A DNA stretch of 64,000 nucleotides from Fomes fomentarius. Taxonomy: Eukaryota > Basidiomycota > Agaricomycetes > Polyporales > Polyporaceae. Positions 1 through 11,495 of this stretch are shown here, in pieces. The stretch is taken from contig JABYQN010000011.1 of assembly GCA_022606135.1 (NCBI GenBank), positions 496,001 to 560,000 on the forward strand, read 5' to 3'. How positions within the stretch are numbered: the stretch's first letter is position 1; the number at the start of each line of letters is the position of its first letter. Under the pieces are notes generated by a model. The model worked only from the letters and a program-made list of their open reading frames with translations, did not search any database and had not been told where the DNA came from. Both the position numbers and the translations under genes were made by a program.

Positions 1-549
1 TTACCGGAGTCCGGACCACTGGTATGCTTAAGGCCCCCTGGCGGAAGATTAGATTAGATCGGACAACCGACACGCCTTACAGAAGCTGTGTGCATGATAA
101 GTGCGTGCATTAGGAAGGACATCAACGCAGGAGCAAGTGATTGTGCCGCCACGTGAACGCAGATACTAGCGGACTCTTGTGTCGACGTTGAACGCTGAAT
201 GCACAAAACGGCAAGTCCAACGCGAATTCGGGATACCGCAGTGCAATAACGCACGTGATCGCGGCAGCTCGGCGCCTGAGTCGCGTCCTGGAGGAGCAGG
301 ATCTCCTTTCGCATGCGACCAGTGACCACTTCTGCTACCTCCTTCGCGCGACCCTTCTTCAGCATCCAACACCAAACGCGTTCTTTGCGCATTCCACTCG
401 ATCTCAAAGAATAGGTTTTGCATCTTGAGCAGTATTGACTAGAGCGTGTGGCAACGGATAGGGTCGGTGAGTGATAGATCCAATACTGCGCTGTGGCATG
501 CATATAGCCAGTACTTTATGCGAAACAGCTCTCTGAAGCTGCCATGTAG
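1..549. other. Intergenic, upstream of PHD-chromo gene
   Basis: No convincing gene is seen. The open frames on the minus strand lack codon-like character and any recognisable motif. The stretch presumably holds the promoter and 5' leader of the gene starting at 550. The window edge cuts whatever lies to the left. Confidence 0.5.
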
Positions 550-3542
550 ATGAATCCTCATCAATACTCTCATCATCCCCAACGGCAGGTGCCGCAGATT
601 GCACCATTTCCGCGACAACCGCCCCCACCACCACCGCCGCCTCAACACATTCAAATTGCGAACCCTCCTCCCGCTCCCCAAGCTTCATATAATGCAAAAC
701 CTTTCATCGACCTCGTATCTTCTGTCTCCCTCATGATAGAGCAGAGCGAGACCCGTTCAGCCCAACGCCTCAGTACGATGGAGATGGTGATTGGTGGCCT
801 CAGCAAGCTTACTGCAGACACGCTTGAGCTGTTGAAGGTAACGCGTCAGGAGAGCAAGGATGGCTTCGAACGCTTCTTCAAGGAATCCAAAGAGCGCACA
901 GAGAGCATCCATTCCCTCATCAGACAAGCCGTACATGCTTCTATGACAAAGTCCGAGCGCATTGAGCACATCCTCGGGGACCCAGACGCCCTCGACTCTG
1001 ATGACTCTCAATCGTCTAATGTTTTGGGACGCATCGCTCGTTTGGAATGTGCGATGATGGAGTTGACTGAGAGTGTCAGCGATCCAGACGCTGCACGTCC
1101 GACCGTCGTCAGACATGAGGCCGCGGTGAACACCAGCCCCCAAGTTCGACCCACAGCTGATGTTGGCACAGATGCAATCGATCTCCTTCCATCTGTCGCA
1201 GTCGTCGAGTCCGGCGTTCAGGCTGGAGCTCTCACTTACCGTGATGCCGAAATCGAAGCACGACCTGACAGCCCAGTCAGACACCCACAGACTGTATGGG
1301 GCCCATTCTCCGACGTTTCAGAAGGTGCGGACTGGGGAGAATGGCCGAATCAACATGGGCTAACAGACAATATGAACAATATAGGTGGTGCTATATTCTC
1401 GACGTACAAACCTCTTGCGCCAGCGGCGTGGACCCCTAGCGACCACGATTCTGGTGAGTCCGCGACGCATACCCTCACTCTGTTGTGTTCATTCGCAACA
1501 CGCACCATAGATGATAGATCAGATACTCGCTCCGAAAGCTGTTGCAAGACTCCTGCCCCCCTTGCGCAAGCTTCTACTAGCTATATTTATGGCCCAGTGG
1601 CGGCACCCGCAACCCTCCACCAGTCTCACTCTGCAAGCTCAGTATTTGATGAGCAGGAGATCGTGGATAATCTCCAACCTAGTAGGGATAGTGTGTCACA
1701 GTGTGCACCCTCGTCCTCACACATGCCTGCTCGGAGTCCACCATCATCGCCGGCAGTCAGAGCTTCCTCATCGTTGCCATTGCCTCGTAGGGATGTGATC
1801 GCTCAGGCGCTGCCACCTCCCTCAAACCCGGCCACACTACAAACCCCTACCGCAGTTATACCAATTCCGCAACAGGCTGCGATATTGCCGGAAGTTCCCG
1901 CTCTTCCGCGACGCACAAACATACCTTCTAACAACTCGACGTGTGTGATTCGTCTGCCTCGCGGCCTAGCCAGGCCCCAATCGCAGTCAAGCAACCCGAC
2001 ATTATCCTCGCCACTAACTCCCTCGTCATGGACTCGCCAAAACTCTCCTACGCGACCAGCGACTGCACCTCCTGAACATCCTCTTTCTCCGCTATCCGTT
2101 TTGTCCTCGTCCTTGTTGTCCCCTGTGATGTCCTCCGCCATGTCCTCGTTGTCATCGCTCGACTCAACCGATTCCTCTGAAACCCGAGTCCAAGTCCCGG
2201 GCCTAGTGCAACCGCAGAAGGGGAAGGCAAAGTCCACTTCTGCCTCTGTAGAGAGCGCGACGACACGTGTAAGTAAGGCCACCCCCGGCGCGAGCACCAG
2301 CGCCAGCGCCGACGTCAGTGCGTCCGCATCCGCATCCGCATCGGTGAAGGTGAAGGTAAAGAAAGAGAGAGAGAATGACTCGGTCACGCGCCCCGCGAAG
2401 AAGCGCAAGCGGCTCGATTGTGCTTCTGAGCGGCGAAATGAACGGGGTTCAACGTCCGCTAAGGCCGCCAGGGGCGGAAGTTCTGCAGGGCGGGCACGCG
2501 GGAGGAATGGTCGTGGTGGCGCGCCGAAGGGAGGAAAGCGCACGGCGCCGCTGGTTGTGGACCCCTTTGAGGAGCCGACCGCGTCTGGTTCTGGCCGCGG
2601 CGCGCCATCGTCGTCGGGGCCTACGGCGCAGATGGATGGGAGGGACGGGGCGAGGAAGAGGTATAGCCCGCCGAGGATTGGAACGGATTGTCCGTGGCCG
2701 CTGAAACTCAAAGGCGAGGAAGGGTCTCACCGGGAGGTATGTCCCGTTCCCTTCTCTGCTCGTTTTGTTGTGAGGCTTATCTGCTCCTGCGGTTCTGCAT
2801 AGTTCGTGCAATGTGATGCGTGAGTACCCTCCTACTTGCTCCGCGTACGAGTGGCTCCCTGACGATAACGATGCTCCAGCTGTGAAGGATGGTATCACTT
2901 CGGCTGCGTCGGTCTCACCCCAGACGATCCCCGTCTCGAGCCCGACGCAGAGTTCATCTGTCCGCCATGCGAATCTTCTAGGTACGTTCCACCAATCAAT
3001 CTCGCCCCTTCTGCGAACTCACATGATGGCTCTTTGTCCAGCGAGGCTTGTACGTACATTCTTACCTTCTTGCCTGTTTCCTCTGTGGCTAATCTGACGA
3101 CGCCCTTGCCAACCTGTAGGCGAACAGCGACGAAATGTGCGCTTCCAAGCGGCGGCATGTCTGCGTCCGGATTGCGACCACCCGGGCGGAGCGGAAGACA
3201 CGAATGAGTACTTTGTCGAGCGCATCATTGGTCGCCGACCTTACAGGGCAGAACAGGACATCGATGTCACACGACCGACTGCGTTCATGTGGCTTGTCAA
3301 GTGGGACGGGTGCGTCTCCTTTCTCCTCTATCAAGCCAACGTTCTCACCGACCTCACATTATGTGCGCAGGTGGAAGGCCGACCAGGCGACGTGGGCGGC
3401 AAATGAACACCTCGGCGAGTGCAGCCGCATCATCGAGGAGTTCGAACAGGCTGTGGAGATTGAGGGTCGGAACCTCAGCGCGGCAAACGAGGTCATCTTG
3501 CTCAACGAGGCTGCGGCAGCCGGCTGGGGGCGTGCCCGTTAA
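550..3542 (+). CDS. PHD-finger and chromodomain protein
   Basis: Likely a chromatin reader acting in the nucleus. Six exons fit: 550-2736, 2803-2819, 2880-2981, 3042-3049, 3120-3309 and 3371-3542, giving 891 residues. The long first exon encodes a Pro/Ser-rich disordered region with a poly-Pro tract near residue 30 and basic nuclear-signal-like clusters (PAKKRKR). Splicing exons 2 and 3 joins FVQCDAC to EGWYHFGCVGL and then FICPPC, the second half of a PHD finger. The usual first Cys pair is not visible; only one Cys (TDCPW) lies upstream, so the finger is atypical. A second Cys cluster follows. A chromodomain comes near the C-terminus: NEYFVERIIGRR, then FMWLVKWDGW, ATWAANEHLG and the helix SRIIEEFEQAV. 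The ATG at 550 has in-frame sequence throughout. Exons of 17 and 8 nt are unusually small. The family is clear; the histone-mark specificity cannot be read from the sequence. Confidence 0.85.
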
Positions 3543-4115
3543 CCCTACCCTGTCTGTATATGTTTTCTTGTCGACCAAGGAGGGGGGAGGGGGCGAGCGC
3601 AGGCCTAACTTCCGAATCCGAGTCGGGCCGCATTGGTACAGTATTCTCATTGATAGTCTTGATCATACTTATCATGATGATTTGGTAGTCATCCCCTAAT
3701 TGCCCCGTTCGTGGATTGGTCCACATTGCCGCTTCAGTTATCCATCTCTAATGATCTTGCCATGTTCTTGCGTTCCATCTCAATATCGATTTCTAGTCCT
3801 TGCCATGCTATCGTTGATCCGCTCTCAGCCCATTGTGTAGCTTACGTACTATGTGCATGATTCGCTTATCTGTGACTCAATGCAGAGAGGTCGTGCTGCT
3901 ATGAAAATATTGCGAATGCTAGAAACATGTTCACGAAATTTGTTCACGACAATTGTTGGCATGGTCGATGTGGCGGCTGTCGCGCTGCATGATATCAAAC
4001 ATTCTGACCCGTACGTATCATAGTACCGCGGAAGATTGTGTGTGAACACTGCATTGAATAGTAATTCAGCATACACGGGTACGGTCTCACAAGATCTACT
4101 CGCGAATGGGGAGCT
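3543..4115. other. Convergent intergenic spacer
   Basis: This lies between the 3' ends of the PHD-chromo gene (+) and the aldo/keto reductase (-). It is AT-richer than the flanking exons. It contains no supported gene and presumably carries both 3' UTRs and poly(A) signals. Confidence 0.5.
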
Positions 4116-5731
4116 TTAGTTCGACGGCCGGATGGGCTGCGCGGCCGGCCACGAGTCGCACACCGCTGCGTTCTTCCATCCGATACAGTAATCGGAGCCG
4201 TCGCCCTGCACATCGTCCATTAGCATGGGCTCTGGGACGCCACCTTATGCTAGCATAAGGACAAAGAAAGGGCGACTTACTATCTGGTCGATGGGGAAGC
4301 CAATGTCGAACGGCACCGCGCTCTCGATCTTCCGGTAGTGCTCTGAGGTGAGCGCGATGTCGAGCGCGGCGAGGTTGCTGGTGAGGTGCTCGACCTTGCG
4401 GCCGCCGATGATCGGGAAGACGTATGGGACCTTCTGCATGACGTACGCAATCGCGACTGGATACATGTCAGCAAGTCAGCGTTTGGATGTTTGGAGCTGC
4501 TGGAGGGAGACGACAGAACAGACGTGCCTGCTTGGATGCTCTTCGTCCCGACCTCTGCGGCTACTTCCTCGAGCACCTTGCAGACCTTTCTCTCGGCCTC
4601 TGTGCGCTCCCATTTGTAGGAGCTGAGAGTACGGCCTGGGAGGTATCCGTCAGCGTCATGGCGGGCGGCGTAGATATAGTAGTAGTAGTAGTAGTAGTAG
4701 GTACTAACCATGCTCGCCGGTCTCGCGCCGCTTGCGTTCCTCCTCGTCGGTCCTGATTCTGCCATTGACAAGGACGTTGAAGGGCGCGAGCGCCATGCCC
4801 TCGGCCCTCGCCATCGGGATGATCTCGCGCTCAAAGTCGCGCTTCATGACATTCCAGTGGCCTTGGTAGATCGAGAACGGCGTCTTGCCCGACATGCGGG
4901 CGTACTGGTTTGCACGGGCCGCGATCCAGGCCGGTGCGTCAGAAATTCCCTGCAGTGGGGGGGAGGATGTCAGCCTTGGAACGGTCTGGTTATAAACAAA
5001 GGACGAGGGAGAATGGAAGAGGGTGCCATACCAGGTACAGAACCTTGCCCGCCAGGACCAGCGCATGCAGGCCGTTCATGACTTCTTCGACGCTCGTCTG
5101 GTAATCCCACTGTTCGATCAAGTCTGAGTATGAGCGCGACGCGGGACAGAAAGAGCGGCAGGTGATTGGCAGCCTACCCAGTGAACATATAAAATGTCGA
5201 TATAATCCGTCCTGAGCTTCTTGAGAGACGCCTCGATGGAGACATGAAGTGACTTTAGGTTGTTGCCCGTGAAGGACGTCTGCTGCTTGATGTCCGTCCT
5301 CCCACGCTTGAAGTTAGTCGTATACTGTCACAGTCAAAGCAGCCCAAGCGCATCAGCTCCGTGCTCGTCGACCTGTATATAGGATCGAGGATCGAGGATC
5401 GCGGACTCGCTGACCTTGGTCGCAATGACGATCTGGTCCCTGATCCCGCGCGTCTCTATCCACTCCCCGATGAACTCCTCCGAGCTCTCGTCCTGGTAGT
5501 TGTTCGCCGTGTCGATGAAGTTGCCCCCGGCCTCGTAGAACGCGTCGAGGAGCTTGAAGCTCGACGCCTTGTCCATCGCGCCCATGCCGTGCGCGGCCCA
5601 CTTGTCGCCGATGCTCATGCCCCCAGGCAGATCGGGGAGACGTGCACGCCCGCGAGCGCGGAGAGCCGGCGGTGGCGGCCGAGCTTCGTCGGGGGTGGAG
5701 GGACGGGGCCCCAGAGCTGTGCGGCGGACAT
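4116..5731 (-). CDS. Aldo/keto reductase, norsolorinic-acid-reductase type, with a one-base frame break
   Basis: NAD(P)H-dependent reductase of the aldo/keto reductase superfamily, close to the fungal aryl-alcohol dehydrogenase/norsolorinic acid reductase group. Seven exons fit: 5415-5731, 5178-5324, 5032-5109, 4709-4949, 4528-4635, 4281-4456 and 4116-4205. Family signatures include [20 protein letters not shown] (catalytic Asp/Tyr region), [38 protein letters not shown] and [12 protein letters not shown]. The first exon breaks frame at a run of five C (5620-5624). The frame reads PICLGA then stop, while the next frame gives MSIGDKW, which belongs directly after it. One extra C would restore [10 protein letters not shown] and make a 385-residue protein of normal length. 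Every other junction keeps frame, so either this is a recent lesion or a homopolymer sequencing error. The fifth intron (4457-4527) appears to start with GC rather than GT. Substrate unknown. Confidence 0.85.
4677..4700 (+). repeat. (TAG)8 microsatellite in an intron
   Basis: Eight perfect TAG triplets lie inside the fourth intron (4636-4708) of the aldo/keto reductase, immediately next to its 5' splice site. Length changes here would not alter the protein, but could affect donor use. Confidence 0.9.
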
Positions 5732-6556
5732 AGTTTGCGGTTGAGATCGATTTGGTAGAACGATAGTAGATGGAGGGGTTCGGTGAAGCGGGGAACCTGT
5801 TAAGAATACTGCATGTTGCACTTTCCGGTCTAGTTATATACTGTGCGTGCGGGGCAGTTCAGACGGTAGAATGGTTTTTCTGCGGTTCCGGCATGAGTTC
5901 AGTGGGAAGACGTGAGCAGTACTACGTGTCCCGTCGGCAGAACATGATGTTATAGAGCGATAGAGCGGACAATAGCATGGCTAACGACGTCGTCGAGCTT
6001 ACCTACTGGAGAAGACGGCCGACACGAAGCAGCCGTTATCCCGCCTGCAACGCCGCCCGAACCCGGTCGGAACAGCGATGTGCAATCCTCGCATGCCGAG
6101 AGGAGTAGGCCACGCCCTCTTGCATGTGTTCCCCGGTCGGTATTCGACGAGCGCCATACCATGAGCCCTTACAGGATTCACCGATCGGGGTGGGCAACGA
6201 GTAACGATTGTAGTCATTCCAAGAACCATCGAGTAGTGCCAGCACAGAGTTTCTGGAAGACAAAGAATCTAAGACCGAGGAAGGGAGGATCCAGGTGACC
6301 TTGGAGACTACTCACCTGATGACACATGTCCTATCTACTCCCGCTCGGAGTACAGTAATGACAGAGGCATCCGCCAGTACCACAATGGCCTGAGAAGTGA
6401 TGAACTGCTTCATAGATTACAGATGCGAAATAAGTACGTTGTGATACATATGAGCTCAGACGGCCCGAGGTGACCAACGATAAATGAGTGATGGGACAAC
6501 GGTATAGGAAAGCACACAAACAAACCGAACGAGCCCGACTTCGATAGTCTAGGTGT
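5732..6556. other. Intergenic region
   Basis: Holds the promoter of the aldo/keto reductase and the 3' flank of the FYVE-RING gene, both on the minus strand. No gene, RNA or repeat is recognised. Confidence 0.5.
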
Positions 6557-8384
6557 CTAAGACTTGAAGATCCTCAATAGCCGGCTATCCGTCACGATTC
6601 GCGTGCGACACAGAGGACACTCCCGTGTGCTGTTCATGATGAGGTCCGCGCACCCTCTACACATAGCGAGATGGCTACAAGCAAGGGTAAGACAATGATA
6701 CAGCTACGAGCAATATACCACCTACCCGCAGTCGACAATTGCGATGTTCGCCTCCTCGTCCTGGCAGATTACACACAAACCTGTCCTTTCGAGACGAGAT
6801 GCCATCGCTTGCGCCTTTGGCGTGAGCGTACTAGCTGGTGGCGGGGACGTCGTAGTCTTAGGCGGGGATGACAAGGGTGGCGTATCCTGCGACACACTAG
6901 TCCCAGGTACAGGTATTGGGGCCGATCCTTCAACACCCTCAGCCTGGGCAAGCTCACTTGATTGCGCGTCCTCCACTGAGGGCGACGAGCGAGCACGAGC
7001 ACGGGCCTCTTCTTCCCTAATCCTCCGCATCTCCTCTTCGTACTCGCGTTCCTCTTCCTCCTCTCTCGCCTTGCGCTCGCGCTCGGCCCGTTCGTCCTCC
7101 ACAAGGGTCTTCACGCGTGCGACTAGCTCGCCTTTCTCCACTACGAGCCTTGAGGTTACGTGGTTCTTGAACAGGATCTCTTTCAGCGACCCGATCGACA
7201 GAGCGGCAATTTGCCCGTCCGTCATCTGGAGCAGTTCGTCGATGCTCGGGACAACGACTGGACGGGCGGGCGAGGTCGCGCGAGGCGAGGAAGACGCCGA
7301 CGATGCGCGTGGCCTGCCACTGCCGGCCTGTGGAACGTTCAGGTTACCTGGATAGGCAGACTGGGTATGTCGGGGCGGATATCCTGGTGGTGCCCCTGGA
7401 GGCGGTGCATAATGCTGATTCGGGTAAGACTGACGGGGAGGAGGAGTGTACTGTGACTGATGGTATTGAGTGCCAGGGTAACCTGCGCCTGCGTGCGGCG
7501 CGTATCTACTTGGACCTGACGTCGTGCGCTGTCGAGGCTGGTACTGGGAGTATTGAGACTCAGGTTGGGCTCGTGGTCGTGGCGGCGGTGGAGTTGATGA
7601 GCTGGGGGCTCTGTCGCCAGACATAGCATCCATTGCTCGGGTAAAGAAACCACGGGGACGGCTGTTTGTACGATTAGGGACGGAATATTTGCGATAGTAG
7701 CTCTCATTTGCGGGATGTAGGCATCCATCCGGACGCTAACAATGCGAATGTCAGCTGCTTTCCTTCAACGAATAGCGCATCGAACTATCCAGTGCGCTGC
7801 AGCAGCGGGAGGACCAGCCGGACGTCGAGGAAAGAAGCAGAACAGCGAGAACAACGAACAGTACTCACCCTCGTCGCCACCAGCTTGTTTATGAACTCGT
7901 CCTTCTCAATAATCCCTGCGACATCGATATTGTACGCCTTGGCGTACTTCTTAAGCTTCGCCATGGGGAGCTGCTTCAGCTGGCCCTTACCGCTGGCTGT
8001 AACTGCACGCTTGCACCGCTCAACCTCCTCTTCCCCTCCGCGGAACGAGAGACGACATACTTTGGAGCATTTCGATGCAGAACGCACATACAGGGATCGG
8101 GTCGTAACCGCTGGTCGCTCCGAGGTCCGACTGTTCCCGCCTCGGCATGAGCGCCTGGTAGTCGGTGCATGAGTGGCAATACAAGTATCCTAGAAGGCTT
8201 TGGTCACCCTTGACGCACACGAAGAGGTCATAGGTGGGATAAGAGACGTACCACAATGATTGCATTTCCGCGATCGTGCGAATAGGATGTTGAACTCCTT
8301 GTTGCACTTCCGACAGGACGACTCGTTCGCGATGTATTCTGGCGGAGGCCCGCTCAGCAAGGGCATGCCTCGTCCGTCAGACAT
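6557..8384 (-). CDS. FYVE-type zinc finger, SAP and RING E3 ubiquitin ligase (rififylin/CARP-like)
   Basis: Predicted RING E3 ubiquitin ligase with the architecture of animal CARP1/CARP2 (RNF34/rififylin). Five exons fit: 8252-8384, 8061-8189, 7869-8002, 6726-7735 and 6557-6674, encoding 507 residues. Residues from about 24 form an eight-Cys FYVE-like finger: CRKCNKEF, RKCNHCGYLYCHSC and CAFC. The PI3P-binding basic HH motif of true FYVE domains is replaced by SRKCNHCG, as in the FYVE-like domains of CARPs, so PI3P binding is doubtful. A SAP-like helical segment follows (LKQLPMAKLKKYAKAYNIDV and LVATRRPDG). Then comes a long Pro/Ser/Gln-rich linker with a highly charged Glu/Arg helix. The C-terminus is a complete C3HC4 RING: CVICQDEEANIAIVDCGH, CRGC and CPLC, split by the last intron between CG and H. 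The protein ends 14 residues after the last RING Cys. Animal homologs act at endosomes on signalling proteins. The role in fungi is inferred only. Confidence 0.88.
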
Positions 8385-9255
8385 GGTGGATGGTGGTCAA
8401 GAAGCAGAGTGGACGAGATGATGTATGAATGGTCGTATGTAGTCAGCATTGCTGGTGCTTTCCAGCAAGTTCCGGCATTGCATCTTACCCGACTTTCTCG
8501 GAGAGCCTCAGGCGCCCGTGCCTGGCCGCTGACGTCCCCCTGACTCAGACCCTCTGACTCAGACCCTCTTACCGTAACCAAGCTCAGCCCATCATCTCAA
8601 CTTCAACCCACTGCGCTGTTACTTATACAACTCAAATTTATGTGGTGTAGCCAAGAAGAGGCAGGTATACCAACAGAACCGTTCACCCTACGCTCACAAA
8701 TGCTTACAGGCTATCATAATGACTTTGAAGGATCACACTCGGATGTCTAGTACCGGTAACGACAAGTCCCATCCTCCGGCCGCTGATGATTACCTTCCCA
8801 CTGAACTTTGATAAAATCCGACGATCTCTCTCCTGCTACGCTCATCGGTTCGAGCACAGAGCACTCGTGACTTCGCCGCTCGCGCTGTTGCTGATGGTGG
8901 CCGTGGTTCGTGCTGCTGGACGAGACTGAGAGCGGCGAGCGAAGGTAAGAAACTTGACAGAGATGACATTGAACCTAGCCAGTTGTTCTCTAGCTTGCGC
9001 GTCATGCCTGTGTGGTTCAATTCAATCGCCGTCTACTACTGTACTGGACCTCCGAGTCGTGAGAGATCACTACAATTCGAGCTGCCCTCCTCCCACTATG
9101 TCGGAGTTGTGCAGCGTTTGAGTGTTCGCCGTACTTGTGCCGTACTCGAATATTCTCCACGTAACCCCAGGGAAACCTAACCAGCAAGTATATCAGGAAA
9201 CACGATGTCACTCTACACTCAACCCCCTCTACCTGGCCTCGCGTCTCTCACCCGA
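8385..9255. other. Intergenic region
   Basis: Contains the upstream region of the FYVE-RING gene and the 3' flank of the FAD monooxygenase. A short direct repeat of a CCCTGACTCAGA-like block occurs near 8538-8565. No gene is supported. Confidence 0.5.
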
Positions 9256-10993
9256 CTACAACTTCGCCTCTGGCCTTGCTTCCTTTCCCCCGACTCTATC
9301 TCCCTCCAGCACAGCTCTGAACGCCGCTTCAACATCATGTTTATGCAACCACGACGGATCCGCCCTGTTCTTCATCCGCTCTCTCAGCTGCGCATCGGTC
9401 TCTACCACCCCGCTCCTTAACCTCTCCATGCTCTTCTCGTTCTGCGCATGCACAATCTCCAGCAGACGCGTAGTGTGCGGCTTCCTGGTCCTCTCATAGA
9501 GCGATAGTGCCCTAACAAGCTCCTCTGAGCTTGGAGATCCACCAGTAGCGTTGGCAGCGGGAGGGAAGACGCTGAAGAGCGCGAGGGAGAAGGCATAGGC
9601 ATCATCGATGGCAAGGGAGCCCCCGGTGGCAAAGGCACCCCCATGTGGATGTGCGGCATCCCCAATGAGGGCGACGCGGCCGTTGAGGAAGGTGTAGGAA
9701 GGGAGGGGCACTGTGATAGCTAAGTTAGGGTAGACGCGGACAGATGGAGTGGCAGTCCAGAGGGCACGAATAACAGGATGCCAGTCCTAGTATTAGCTCA
9801 GCATTAGCTGAACCGAGGGTCTGAGGATGTCGCGAAGTACGCGTACTTTGTATAGCTCTCGGATGTAATCAATGTTGCTAGGGTCATCCCACCGCGTGCG
9901 CTCGATAATCTCCTTGTTCTTGGGGTCATCTGGGTCTATTTGAGTGAGTGCGATTGTGGTGAATTCACCTCTCCCTGAACGCCGGGCGTGGTAAGGACAT
10001 AACGCATAATATCACGGTATATGGTACGTTACCAAGTTTTGATGCGAAGACAGCGCCATTCGGCCCCCACTGCCATTACGGACACATTCAGTGAAGGCAA
10101 GTCGAAAGCACCATGGTACTAGAAGAATGCGCACCCAATGCGTTGAGTCTTCCGGAAGATCGGGTATGCCCTCGACCAATGAAGTGTCGAAGATTGCGCG
10201 ATATGCCACCGACGTCGTCCAACCTAACTTGTGCTGCGGCACGAAGAACGTTCGGACGCCCTGAAGCACCTTGTGGTTAACACCAAGTCCGACTGCATAC
10301 TAAGGATCGGGTACTATACCGAATTGATACCGTCAGCCCCGATCAACAGGTCAGCCGTCGCTTCGGTGCCATCTTCAAACTTCAGCACAACACCACTGGC
10401 AGCTTCGCCGGACTCGTTCACCGCAACCACCTTCTTCTTGAGGTGGATCCTCTCGGACGGTACGTGCTTCAGGAGACTTTGTTGCAGATGCGCGCGGGCG
10501 AACCGCGCCGTCTCGTGCCGGCGATTCGTGACGTTCTTGAAGCGGTCGACGCTAACGATCTCGTTCGTCTCCCAGTGCCTGCCAGACTCCAGTGAGCGGA
10601 ACCCCATCATACGTCGGATCAGTGCCATCGTCAGCCATAGGAATCCTTCGAGGCTCGATCACTACTGGCACTCAACACATGGACCCACCGGTAGATCATA
10701 GGAAACCCGCTCGGTCCGCAAAACGCGACATCGTCATCCAGCGCATTGTCGATCCCGAGCTTCTCCAGGGTCCGCAGTCCGTTCGGACCAAGCGCGATGG
10801 ATGCGCCTATCTCACGCAGCTCTGTCGCCTTCTCGTACAGCTGCACGTCGATGTGCGGATGTTTTGAGAGGGCGATCGCGGCCGTCAGGCCTGCGATTCC
10901 AGCACCGGCGATAGCGATGTGTAAGATGCTCGATGTTTTTGTGTCTGTCAAGTTGCGGATGGCATCGTGTGTGTTTAGCAGTGTCGGAGCCAT
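9256..10993 (-). CDS. FAD-dependent monooxygenase, salicylate-hydroxylase-like
   Basis: Flavoprotein aromatic hydroxylase of the class A (PHBH/salicylate hydroxylase) family, using FAD and NAD(P)H to hydroxylate an aromatic or polyketide substrate. Six exons fit: 10689-10993, 10320-10578, 10135-10260, 10033-10069, 9847-9968 and 9256-9786, totalling 459 residues, normal for the family. The N-terminal Rossmann motif is HIAIAGAGIAGLTAAIALS. The DG motif is LLIGADGINS, and the second FAD motif is VALIGDAAHPHGGAFATGG. MIYRHWETNEIV and RHETARFARAHLQQSLL match the salicylate hydroxylase pattern after splicing. The start chosen is the ATG at 10993, just upstream of the FAD-binding strand; upstream in-frame codons lack an ATG. 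It shares strand and neighbourhood with a second flavin monooxygenase, but the initiator tRNA lies between them. The substrate cannot be predicted. Confidence 0.9.
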
Positions 10994-11281
10994 GAAGGCT
11001 TCGGTTGTCTTTTCCCTTCGTGGTAGCCATTGCTCTCTCTTATGACTGACAGTGACGCGGTGGGTGGAATGCCTGGGAGCACAATATGTGGCGCGATAAG
11101 CACGCCAAAATAGGACTTGAGGACGCAACGGCACTTATTAGAGATTCAGCTCGGAGCGCCAAGCTGCTTATAACCTCCGTCTCGGTATATTGTCCTTTCG
11201 GAAGGATACATAGGCATATTGGTGACCTGTGAGAACTGAAGCTTGAAAAGGAGAATAACACATTAGACATTAACTTGAGCC

Positions 11282-11293
11282 AAAAAAAAAAAA
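11282..11293 (-). terminator. Pol III T-run terminator of the tRNA gene
   Basis: Twelve consecutive A on the plus strand read as T12 about 20 nt downstream of the minus-strand tRNA. This is a strong RNA polymerase III termination signal. Confidence 0.85.
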
Positions 11294-11312
11294 CTACATA
11301 TGTACGAACGGA

Positions 11313-11392
11313 TAGCAACTCCTGGTTTCGATCCAGGGACTTCAGGGTTTCACACATATGAGCCCTGCACGCTTCCACTGCGTCAAGTTGCT
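11313..11392 (-). tRNA. Initiator tRNA-Met (CAT) with a short intron
   Basis: A full cloverleaf folds on the minus strand. The acceptor stem is AGCAACT/AGTTGCT plus discriminator A. The D stem is ACGC/GCGT around AGTGGAA, the anticodon stem CAGGG/CCCTG, and the T arm CCTGG-ATCGAAA-CCAGG. Eukaryotic initiator features are present: an A1-U72 pair, three consecutive G-C pairs below the anticodon loop, and A-U-C-G-A-A-A instead of TTCGAAT in the T loop. The anticodon loop reads CTCATA, then eight extra bases (TGTGTGAA), then A. This fits a canonical tRNA intron one base 3' of the anticodon, leaving a 72-nt mature tRNA with loop CTCATAA. A Pol III T-run follows. Identity as initiator is inferred from these diagnostic bases. 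Confidence 0.9.
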
Positions 11393-11495
11393 GGTATACA
11401 TTAGGGTCATAGACATTATACTCACTCAATCGAGGCCACTGAACAGGCTGTCAGCAGTGAACTAATACATACTTACTCCCATCATACATGTGCCA

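Noticed and set aside
1803..2711. 302-codon minus-strand open frame opposite the PHD-chromo gene
   Set aside because: It is the antisense shadow of a GC-rich, Ser/Pro-rich exon. The plus strand has the gene with matching introns and domains.
6744..7355. 203-codon plus-strand frame
   Set aside because: Antisense of the linker exon of the FYVE-RING gene; Ser-rich with no motif.
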